From Rhodospirillales bacterium (GTDB lineage: Bacteria > Pseudomonadota > Alphaproteobacteria > Rhodospirillales > JABHCV01), in contig JADHSW010000088.1 of NCBI GenBank assembly GCA_016776705.1, positions 1-11,119 on the forward strand: a stretch of DNA of 11,119 nt, in the 5' to 3' direction. How positions within the stretch are numbered: the stretch's first letter is position 1; each line of letters opens with the position of its first letter. The notes under the pieces were generated by a model that was not told the DNA's origin, did not search any database, and saw only the letters and a list, made by a program, of their open reading frames with translations. The position numbers and the translations under genes were made by a program. Positions 1 through 5,090 of this stretch are shown piece after piece.

Positions 1-410
1 CAACCCAAAGGCTCCAAGAAGTCCGTCTTGGGGAAGGGCGAATGGCTCAAGCTTGCGGGGATCAGTTCGTCTCGTGCGTCTGTCTATCGGGCGATTGCTG
101 GTGGGGAGACCACGTTGAAGGACCAGCGGGAACTCAGTAAGGGGTACAACGCCACTCACCGGGCGAAATCAAAAGTTCCCTCGTGCGAGGGACAAAACGG
201 GCAACCCCAGAAACCAGCGCAACCCGTAAAAGATCAACCACGAGGCACAACTGGCGTACACCCCTGATCCGAAGGGGACTGCAAGTGCCGTGTCGTTCTT
301 CCTTAGTTAGAGCATTTAGTCGCTGTTTGGCGGGTGAAGTGGAGGAAGTTTTCGGCGGCGGCGGCTACGTGGCCCAAGCCCAGCAGGTAGAAAACTAGCT
401 CCACTTTGGT
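1..410. ncRNA. candidate structured RNA or small element, family unknown
   Basis: No convincing protein is encoded here, but the DNA carries an unusual density of inverted repeats. Seen directly: 12-19 pairs with 26-33 (8 bp, 6-base loop); 97-102 with 122-127; 128-134 with 174-180 (7 bp perfect); 178-183 with 186-191, competing with the previous stem; 197-201 with 223-227; 239-241 plus 244-248 with 285-289 plus 290-292, enclosing 261-265 with 273-277; and a long stem 337-353 with 390-406. It is GC-rich, whereas DNA after about 420 is AT-rich. Pseudoknot-like competition between stems resembles large RNAs such as tmRNA, RNase P or transposon omega RNAs, but none of the signature sequences of tmRNA or RNase P is present. 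The strand is undetermined, and the RNA may begin before the window. The alternative is a degenerate mobile-element end. Confidence 0.35.
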
Positions 411-440
411 AGGATGAATTGTTTGTTTTCAAAGGCTCCA
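6..440. repeat. 11-base direct repeat bracketing the structured region
   Basis: CAAAGGCTCCA occurs at 6-16 and again, exactly, at 430-440. The interval contains the whole stem-rich, GC-rich segment, and the right copy lies close to the change into AT-rich DNA. Seen: the exact repeat and the composition change. Inferred: the copies could be a target-site duplication or attachment-type repeats of a roughly 414-base insertion. The left copy overlaps the first hairpin (12-33), which argues against a simple target duplication, and an 11-mer match within 1 kb can arise by chance. Confidence 0.35.
337..406. repeat. long inverted repeat with tandem GA/AG internal loop
   Basis: Bases 337-344 (AAGTGGAG) pair perfectly with 399-406 (CTCCACTT). 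Bases 347-353 (AGTTTTC) pair perfectly with 390-396 (GAAAACT). The two helices are separated only by a symmetric GA/AG internal loop (345-346 opposite 397-398), which in RNA can form tandem sheared G-A pairs. The apical segment, 354-389, is G/C-rich. This is the strongest single structure in the left region and could form the 3' domain of an RNA or the end of an element. No T-run follows on either strand, so it is not an ordinary intrinsic terminator. Confidence 0.6.
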
Positions 441-896
441 CGCTTCCCAAACAAAATTAATTTGATTTTTAACCTATTTTGGAATATATTCCCTTACGCT
501 CTTTGAAGTCGTAAATATGGTATTCATCATCCCTGTACAGGAGTATGGGGATGGCATTCGGACGAACACTTCAAAAAAATTGGGATGGCTTTCCCACATC
601 GTGAAATGGGTTCGTTACTTCACTTTTTACGTTTTTGTGGACCTGAACAAATGGCTGTATTCTGCGGAATTTTTATTTTCGTGAGGCAGCAATTGGTTGA
701 TTTCAGGATTATGGCAAATTGGGCTTGCCTGTTTCAGGTGTCATTCTTGAGACCGTACCAGCCGATAGTGAGGCTTGAGAAAGCTAAAGAAAGAACTGGA
801 TTCCGGATCAAGTCCGGAATGACGGATATGTGGAAACCGAAATAGCGGAAGTGAGACGTCCGCAATGACGACGTGTACGGGGTTTTAAGGGAGAGC
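411..896. other. AT-rich intergenic stretch without a supported gene
   Basis: No open frame here shows a recognisable protein. The short frames on both strands are driven by a REP-like palindrome near 800-820, whose translation is a familiar false ORF. Small symmetrical elements are visible: GGAATATATTCC (481-492) and CCTGTACAGG (532-541) are perfect palindromes; GGGATGGC plus a TTC block repeats at 548-559 and 582-593; 581-585 pairs with 592-596; and ACGAAC (562-567) is mirrored by GTTCGT near 611-616. No function can be assigned. Confidence 0.5.
797..870. repeat. tandem REP-like hairpins ending in AATGACG
   Basis: Bases 800-807 (ATTCCGGA) pair with 813-820 (TCCGGAAT) around a five-base loop and are followed by GACG. 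About 25 bases on, GCGGA (845-849) pairs with TCCGC (859-863), again followed by AATGACG (864-870). The shared 3' tail suggests two diverged units of one family. Elements of the form TGGATTCC...GGAATGAC are common dispersed intergenic palindromes in Alphaproteobacteria (general knowledge). Whether this unit is multicopy in this genome cannot be seen from the window. Confidence 0.65.
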
Positions 897-928
897 AAAA
901 AAAACCCACTCCGGTTGACCAGAGCGGG
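897..928 (-). terminator. intrinsic terminator of the tRNA-Leu gene
   Basis: On the minus strand a 10-bp stem (919-928 with 905-914, two G-U wobbles) closes a TCAA loop. Eight T residues follow directly (complement of 897-904). It starts seven bases after the tRNA CCA end (935), so it very probably ends the tRNA transcript. A shorter T-run on the other side (931-935) could give weak termination of plus-strand reading as well. Confidence 0.85.
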
Positions 929-934
929 GATTTT

Positions 935-1021
935 TGGTGCGGTCGAGAAGACTCGAACTTCCACCCTATTGCTAGGACAGCGACCTCAACGCTGCGCGTC
1001 TACCAGTTCCGCCACGACCGC
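935..1021 (-). tRNA. tRNA-Leu (anticodon GAG)
   Basis: The minus-strand sequence folds as a class II tRNA of 87 nt including an encoded CCA (935-937). The acceptor stem is GCGGTCG (1015-1021) with CGACCGC (939-945). The anticodon stem CAGCG/CGCTG encloses the loop TTGAGGT, giving anticodon GAG (985-987), which reads CUC and CUU leucine codons. A long variable arm (TCCTA...TAGG), typical of leucine tRNAs, precedes a T arm with TTCGAGT. It stands alone, divergent from lipB, with its own terminator. Confidence 0.96.
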
Positions 1022-1040
1022 ATAGTCCTAGTGGCTGGGC

Positions 1041-1137
1041 CCCCTGTTTGAGGTAATTACTCAGGGGATTGTCGTTTCCTGCGACGGGGAATAGCAAATA
1101 CTTGAGCCGCAATCAAGCGCCACTGTCAACAATTGAC
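1041..1137. promoter_or_regulatory. divergent intergenic region with three dyads
   Basis: This region lies between the divergent tRNA-Leu and lipB genes and must hold both promoters. CCCCTG (1041-1046) pairs with CAGGGG (1062-1067). CTTGA (1101-1105) is mirrored by TCAAG (1113-1117). GTCAA (1125-1129) is mirrored by TTGAC (1133-1137). The last dyad supplies a -35-like TTGAC on each strand. On the minus strand, TTGATT followed 17 bases later by TATTCC is one possible tRNA promoter. The dyads could be operator half-sites, but no regulator is identifiable. Confidence 0.35.
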
Positions 1138-1161
1138 GCTTATTGTCGAATCCTGTGCTAA
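1133..1161 (+). promoter_or_regulatory. possible lipB promoter
   Basis: TTGACG at 1133-1138 is a good -35 match. TGCTAA lies 17 bases further on (1156-1161), a poor -10 match. If used, transcription would start near 1168, almost on the ATG at 1170, giving a leaderless or nearly leaderless lipB mRNA. That would fit the absence of a Shine-Dalgarno sequence before any lipB start candidate. Confidence 0.3.
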
Positions 1162-1826
1162 ACAGCCTTATGGAATGGCTGAAAACAAGCGATCTTGTGC
1201 CTTATGAAACCGCGCTTTCTTTTATGGAGAAGCGGGTCGGCGAGATCAAAAACGAGAGCGCGGGCGAAGCCGTGTGGCTTTTGCAGCACCCGCCCCTGTA
1301 TACGGCCGGCACCAGCGCGAACCCTGCCGACCTGCTGGAGCCGGACCGCTTCCCGGTTTATGACGCCGGACGCGGCGGCCAGTACACCTATCACGGACCC
1401 GGCCAGCGCGTCGCATACGCCATGATCGATTTGAAAAATCGCGGCAGCGATGTTCGCCGCTACGTACATGATCTGGAAGAATGGATCATACGCACACTGG
1501 CCCGGGCTGGTGTTACCGGCGAGCGCCGCGAGGGGCGAATCGGCATCTGGGTAGTGCGGGCGGATGGCCGCGAAGACAAGATCGCCGCCCTGGGCGTGCG
1601 GGTCAGGCGCTGGGTGACCTTTCACGGCATCGCCATCAACGTCTCGCCGGATCTGTCCCACTTTGGCGGCATCGTTCCCTGCGGCATTCAACAGCACGGG
1701 GTCACGTCCCTCGCCGATCTTGGTATTGACGCCACGATGGACGATATCGACACCCATTTGCGGACCACCTTCAAGGACGTGTTTGGCCTTGAACCCGGCC
1801 CTGAAAAAGAGTTCCTGCCCCAATGA
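1143..1826 (+). CDS. lipB: octanoyl-[acyl carrier protein]:protein N-octanoyltransferase LipB
   Basis: LipB transfers octanoyl groups from octanoyl-ACP to lipoyl-domain lysines of pyruvate/2-oxoglutarate dehydrogenases and the glycine cleavage H protein, the first step of lipoate synthesis in the cytoplasm. Family marks are clear: WLLQHPPLYTAGTSA near the N-terminus, the substrate-channel block RGGQYTYHGPGQRVAY, the catalytic lysine in DKIAALGVRVRRW (Lys146) and the catalytic cysteine in GIVPCGI (Cys180, numbered from the upstream TTG). The length is normal for the family. The frame opens with TTG at 1143, but GTG at 1155 or, more likely, ATG at 1170 (MEWLKTSDLVPYETAL) is the true start: homology-like sequence begins there and no start has a Shine-Dalgarno. 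The stop overlaps the lipid kinase ATG by four bases (ATGA), suggesting translational coupling. Confidence 0.95.
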   Translation: MSNPVLNSLMEWLKTSDLVPYETALSFMEKRVGEIKNESAGEAVWLLQHPPLYTAGTSANPADLLEPDRFPVYDAGRGGQYTYHGPGQRVAYAMIDLKNRGSDVRRYVHDLEEWIIRTLARAGVTGERREGRIGIWVVRADGREDKIAALGVRVRRWVTFHGIAINVSPDLSHFGGIVPCGIQQHGVTSLADLGIDATMDDIDTHLRTTFKDVFGLEPGPEKEFLPQ

Positions 1827-2743
1827 GTGAAAACATGAGTAGAAAAAGAATCCTGATCATCCACAATCCCACATCGGGCAGGCGACGCGCCGATTTTATG
1901 GCATCCGTCGCCGTGGCGCTGACGGGCCTTGGGGCGCGGGTCGATATTCGGGTGACCGAGGGTTTCGGCCACGCGACGCAGCTTGCGGCGTCGCTTGAAC
2001 CCGATACGCAGGACTGCATCGTCGCCGCCGGGGGCGACGGCACGGTTAACGAAGTGCTGAATGGTCTCGCCAAACTTGAAGACGCCCCGCCCCTGGGTGT
2101 TATTCCCCTTGGCACCGCCAACGTTCTCGCCCTGGAGACGGCTTATCCGAAAAAACCTGCGGACATCGCCCGCGTTTTGTTCGCTGCCCCTGCCCGTCCG
2201 CTTTTTCCGGGTATCCTCAGGCAGAACGGTTCTGATAAGCGCCTGTTCGCCCTGATGGTCGGGGTAGGGCTGGACGCCCGCATCGTCGCCGGGGTCAGCC
2301 CATCCTTGAAACGGCTCATGGGCAAGGGCGCTTACGGGATCGAGACCGCTTATCAATGGCTAAAAGGCGGATTGCCGGATTATGATATCGCAATTGACGG
2401 CAAGGATTACACCGCCGGGTCTATCATCATTACCAACGGCAGGCTGTACGCCGGAAAATTCGTCGTCGCGCCCGATGCTGACATTGGCGTCAGCGGCTTC
2501 AAGGTTCTGCTTTTGAAGGGAAACCGGACAAGCATTCTTGCCAACGCCGCCGCCATGGCCGCAGGCGCCTTAAGCCGCAAAAAAGGCGTGCGGGTGATTG
2601 AGGCAAAAGAAATCACGATTTCAGGCCCGGCCGGTGAGCCTGTGCAGGCCGACGGCGACCTGCTGGGGCGTTTACCAGTCACCATCGCAGCCGCTGCAAA
2701 ACCGGTCATGATCATCGCGCCAGACCAGATCAAACTTCATTAA
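1823..2743 (+). CDS. diacylglycerol kinase family lipid kinase (YegS/DgkB type)
   Basis: This is a soluble lipid kinase with a DAGK catalytic domain that phosphorylates diacylglycerol or a similar lipid with ATP at the membrane surface. Visible motifs are the N-terminal NPTSGR nucleotide loop (about residues 14-19), the diagnostic GGDGTVNEVLNGL (GGDGT at 70-74), PLGTANVLA, and a C-terminal beta-sandwich with VQADGDLLGRLPV. At 306 residues it is the usual YegS/DgkB length. The start at 1823 overlaps the lipB stop; an ATG four codons later (1835) is an alternative. The exact lipid substrate cannot be read from sequence. A phosphoglycerol transferase lies downstream; LtaS/MdoB enzymes release diacylglycerol, so DAG recycling to phosphatidic acid is a reasonable inferred role. 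Sphingosine or other lipid kinase activity is the alternative. Confidence 0.9.
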   Translation: MSENMSRKRILIIHNPTSGRRRADFMASVAVALTGLGARVDIRVTEGFGHATQLAASLEPDTQDCIVAAGGDGTVNEVLNGLAKLEDAPPLGVIPLGTANVLALETAYPKKPADIARVLFAAPARPLFPGILRQNGSDKRLFALMVGVGLDARIVAGVSPSLKRLMGKGAYGIETAYQWLKGGLPDYDIAIDGKDYTAGSIIITNGRLYAGKFVVAPDADIGVSGFKVLLLKGNRTSILANAAAMAAGALSRKKGVRVIEAKEITISGPAGEPVQADGDLLGRLPVTIAAAAKPVMIIAPDQIKLH

Positions 2744-2761
2744 AGTGAAATCACTTTAATG
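2738..2761. promoter_or_regulatory. perfect 24-base AT-rich palindrome across the kinase stop codon
   Basis: CATTAAAGTGA (2738-2748) is exactly mirrored by TCACTTTAATG (2751-2761), with AA between, and the kinase TAA (2741-2743) lies inside it. It has few G/C pairs and no downstream T-run, so it is a poor intrinsic terminator. It may serve as a transcript 3'-end stabiliser or as a protein-binding operator for the next gene. Its function is not determined. Confidence 0.5.
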
Positions 2762-2865
2762 CAGATACTTTGATCGTTATTTTACGAATCGAGCAGCTTA
2801 TCTGCATTTTATTAAACGCAGGTTGCTCTAAACTCTTGCAATCTGCTCTGTGATCAAAGATTTTT
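2758..2865 (+). promoter_or_regulatory. candidate structured leader upstream of the phosphoglycerol transferase
   Basis: Three further inverted repeats fill this gap. AATGCAGATA (2758-2767) is mirrored by TATCTGCATT (2799-2808, 10 bp perfect). GCAGGTTGC (2818-2826) pairs with GCAATCTGC (2838-2846, 9 bp with one G-U, 11-base loop). CTTTGATC (2768-2775) is mirrored by GATCAAAG (2852-2859, 8 bp) and followed by ATTTTT (2860-2865). The outer 8-bp stem crosses the 10-bp stem, so the two are mutually exclusive or form a pseudoknot. The 24-base palindrome also competes for 2758-2761. This arrangement resembles an attenuator or cis-regulatory leader ending in a weak terminator-like hairpin. No known riboswitch consensus is recognised, and DNA operators are an alternative reading. 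Confidence 0.35.
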
Positions 2866-2904
2866 CGAACAGCCTTTCCCATTAATAATAAACGGCTATT
2901 TTTT

Positions 2905-4851
2905 ATGTTTGGTTTCCTCAATCCGCGCTACCGCTTTCCCACCATCGCCGTGTTTATCTATATTGTGGCTACCAGTGTAGAGCGGCTGGCGCTGACGGTT
3001 TTGGCTTACGGTGACAATCCGGGACGCATGGGCGAATTTCTGTTGGCCTTCCCAATCGGCATGATCATGGACGCCGCCATGGCCTGCCTGCTGGCGTGGC
3101 CGTTTTATGTGATCCTGCACCACTTCCAGGGATTGCTGCAAAAACGGTGGCTATCGGTGCTGGCGTCGCTGATGCTGGCGGGCCTGTTGTGGAACCTGTT
3201 TTTCAGCAACGTGGCGGCGCTGTTTTTCTGGGAGGAATTCTCCAGCCGATTTAACGGCATCGCCGTTAACTATCTGCTGTTCCCCCGCGAAGTAATCGGC
3301 AACATCAACCAGTCGTTCAACCTGCCCCTATTGTTGCCACCGGTTTTCGTCGTGGCGCTGGTGATTTTCTGGAAGCTGCGCGCCCCCCTGAATGCCGCTA
3401 TCGCCGATAAGAGTCGGGCCAGCCACGCACGGTTTTATGGCTTTGTCCTGCCGGTGCTGATTGCATCCGCCGCCCTTGTCAACGCGGCTCCCGTCAGCAT
3501 TGGCGACAACCGGGAAGCCAACGAAATCGCCAACAACGGCTACTACAGCTTCCTGCGCGCTGCGTGGACCAACGATGCGGAATACGACGGCGTCTATCCG
3601 GGCATGGAAGAGGCCAGGGCCATCGCCCTGACCCGCCAGATGGTCGCCCAGGACAACACAAAATTCCTGACCCCCGAAGGCACCCGCAGTCTGCTGCGCC
3701 ATGTGGATAACGGCGACAGCCCGAAAAAGCTGAACGTGGTGTTGGTGATCAACGAATCCTATGGCTCCACCTATGTGGACAACATCGATAATTCGCGCGA
3801 GGAAAGTATCTCTCCCAATATTACCCGTCTGTCGAAAGACGGCCTGTTTTTCACCAATGTGTATTCGACCGGGGTGCGCACCGTGCGTGGCCTTGAAGGG
3901 CTGCTGACGTCGTTCTCGCCGATCCCTGGTATTTCAACCGCAAGACGCCCCGGTTCCGTCGGTATGAACTCCATGGCGTTCCTGCTCAAACACCATGGTT
4001 ATCAAACCGCCTTCCTGTACGGCGGGCGCAAGCTTTTCGACAACATGGGCTTTTACTGGTCGTCCATCGGCTTCGATACGGTGTGGGAACAGTCGGACAT
4101 CAAGGACATCGGTTTCGACACCATTTGGGGTGCAGCGGACGAGTACATTTTCGATGAAGCGCTCAGGCGCATAGACACCATGAGCGGTAGCGAGGAACCG
4201 TTTTTCCTTAGCCTGCTGACGATTTCAAACCATCGCCCCTACACCTATCCGGAAGGCCGCATTGACAAGGACCCGGCGGAAAAACGCAAGGAAAACGCCG
4301 CCACCTACGCCGACTGGTCGTTCGGTCGTTTTGTTGAAATGGCCCGCGAGCGTCCATGGTTCGACGATACCGTGTTTGTCTTCGTCGGTGACCATGGCCC
4401 GCGCCTGAGCGGACAGGCGCAGGTGCCGGTTGATCGCTACCGGGTGCCGCTATTGTACTACGCCCCAAAGCAAATTGAGCCGCGGCAGATCGAAACCATT
4501 GGCTCGATCATGGATTTCGGTCCAACCCTGATGGGTTTGCTGGGTTTAAGCTTCGACAACCCGTTTTTCGGTGTTGATTTAAGGCGGGTCCCCAAAGGGG
4601 AAGGCAGGGTCGTTATGAGCCACAATTACGCCATCGGGTTCGGCCAGAAGGGCCACGTGGTGACCATTGACCCCACCGGCAATTCGCACGGCTACAAGAT
4701 GCCTTTGGGCGAAGCCCAACTGGAACCGGTAGCGGTACCGGATGCGGAAACAAAGGCCAAGGCCATCGCCATCACCCAGACAGCGCACCACATGTTTTAC
4801 GGCAAGGAGTATCTTTGGCGAAAACCTGGCTCTGGCGGTTCGCAGGATTGA
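2905..4851 (+). CDS. LtaS/MdoB-family membrane phosphoglycerol transferase (sulfatase fold)
   Basis: This predicted inner-membrane enzyme has a periplasmic alkaline-phosphatase-fold domain that would transfer phosphoglycerol (or a similar group) from phosphatidylglycerol to a glycan or lipid, releasing diacylglycerol. Hydrophobic spans are at about residues 11-33, 45-72, 82-108, 139-157 and 177-195, the five-span LtaS topology. The catalytic domain starts near 276 with VVLVINES (metal-ligand Glu284), then TGVRTVRGLEG with nucleophile Thr326, a YGGRKLFDNM block, SNHRPY (His443) and VGDHG (Asp496/His497). Spacing closely follows S. aureus LtaS (E255, T300, H416, D475/H476). All catalytic residues are present and 648 residues is a normal length. 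ATG 2905 is chosen because the first membrane span follows; there is no Shine-Dalgarno. The acceptor is unknown: periplasmic glucans as for MdoB are likelier than teichoic acid in a Gram-negative. Confidence 0.88.
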   Translation: MFGFLNPRYRFPTIAVFIYIVATSVERLALTVLAYGDNPGRMGEFLLAFPIGMIMDAAMACLLAWPFYVILHHFQGLLQKRWLSVLASLMLAGLLWNLFFSNVAALFFWEEFSSRFNGIAVNYLLFPREVIGNINQSFNLPLLLPPVFVVALVIFWKLRAPLNAAIADKSRASHARFYGFVLPVLIASAALVNAAPVSIGDNREANEIANNGYYSFLRAAWTNDAEYDGVYPGMEEARAIALTRQMVAQDNTKFLTPEGTRSLLRHVDNGDSPKKLNVVLVINESYGSTYVDNIDNSREESISPNITRLSKDGLFFTNVYSTGVRTVRGLEGLLTSFSPIPGISTARRPGSVGMNSMAFLLKHHGYQTAFLYGGRKLFDNMGFYWSSIGFDTVWEQSDIKDIGFDTIWGAADEYIFDEALRRIDTMSGSEEPFFLSLLTISNHRPYTYPEGRIDKDPAEKRKENAATYADWSFGRFVEMARERPWFDDTVFVFVGDHGPRLSGQAQVPVDRYRVPLLYYAPKQIEPRQIETIGSIMDFGPTLMGLLGLSFDNPFFGVDLRRVPKGEGRVVMSHNYAIGFGQKGHVVTIDPTGNSHGYKMPLGEAQLEPVAVPDAETKAKAIAITQTAHHMFYGKEYLWRKPGSGGSQD

Positions 4852-5090
4852 TAGGAAACGGCGCTGACCTGGGCCATGGGCGGGCCATCCCAGCATCGCT
4901 GTAACATCTGATCCACCTTTGCGGCCTCGCCGGAAAAAACCGCCTCGACACTGCCATCAGACCAATTACGGACCCAGCCCGACAGCCCCAGCGATGTCGC
5001 CTGATCAACCGTCCAGCCGCGATACCAGACGCCCTGAACCCGCCCTTCAATACGAACAGATACGGATTTTCGGAGCGTGTCCCTGGGCAT
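4797..5090 (-). CDS. acylphosphatase
   Basis: This small cytosolic enzyme (97 aa) hydrolyses carboxyl-phosphate bonds such as acetyl-, carbamoyl- or 1,3-bisphosphoglyceryl phosphate. The family signature VRIEGRVQGVWYRG carries the phosphate-binding Arg24. GLSGWVRNWSDGSVEA carries Asn42, with the same 18-residue spacing as Arg23/Asn41 of animal acylphosphatases; the usual Phe before Arg is Tyr here. The ATG directly follows the pccA stop (TAA then ATG, no gap) without a clear Shine-Dalgarno, so translation is probably coupled to pccA. The last 55 bases overlap, antisense, the 3' end of the convergent phosphoglycerol transferase gene. The link with a biotin carboxylase, whose reaction passes through carboxyphosphate, is suggestive, but a shared role is unproven. 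Confidence 0.92.
   Translation of the reverse strand: MPRDTLRKSVSVRIEGRVQGVWYRGWTVDQATSLGLSGWVRNWSDGSVEAVFSGEAAKVDQMLQRCWDGPPMAQVSAVSYQSCEPPEPGFRQRYSLP

Noticed and set aside
28..398. Two overlapping plus-strand frames (28-267 and 183-398)
   Set aside because: No recognised motif or ribosome binding site, low-complexity polar translation, and the DNA is dominated by stems. A C-terminal fragment of a gene starting before the window (frame open from base 1 to 267) cannot be fully excluded.
1..410. tmRNA (including the split alphaproteobacterial form) or RNase P RNA
   Set aside because: No tRNA-like ends, no GTTCGA T-arm, no tag reading frame ending in Ala codons, and no RNase P core strings such as GAGGAAAGTCC or ACAGAAA on either strand.
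585..845. Open frame of 86 codons on the plus strand
   Set aside because: Its C-terminal part translates the REP-like palindrome (TGFRIKSGMTD), a familiar false ORF, and the rest has no family-like features or ribosome binding site.
734..964. Open frame of 76 codons on the minus strand
   Set aside because: It runs across the tRNA terminator and the REP-like repeat (VIPDLIRNPV), the antisense version of the same false ORF.
1041..1067. CCCCTG/CAGGGG hairpin as a terminator
   Set aside because: A large 15-base loop and no T-run on either side, and it lies upstream of both divergent genes, so a terminator role is unlikely.
1158..1823. 221-codon frame antisense to lipB
   Set aside because: It is a shadow of a GC-biased gene; lipB on the other strand has full catalytic motifs.
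1688..2356. 222-codon frame antisense to lipB and the lipid kinase
   Set aside because: It spans two real, overlapping plus-strand genes and shows no domain motif.
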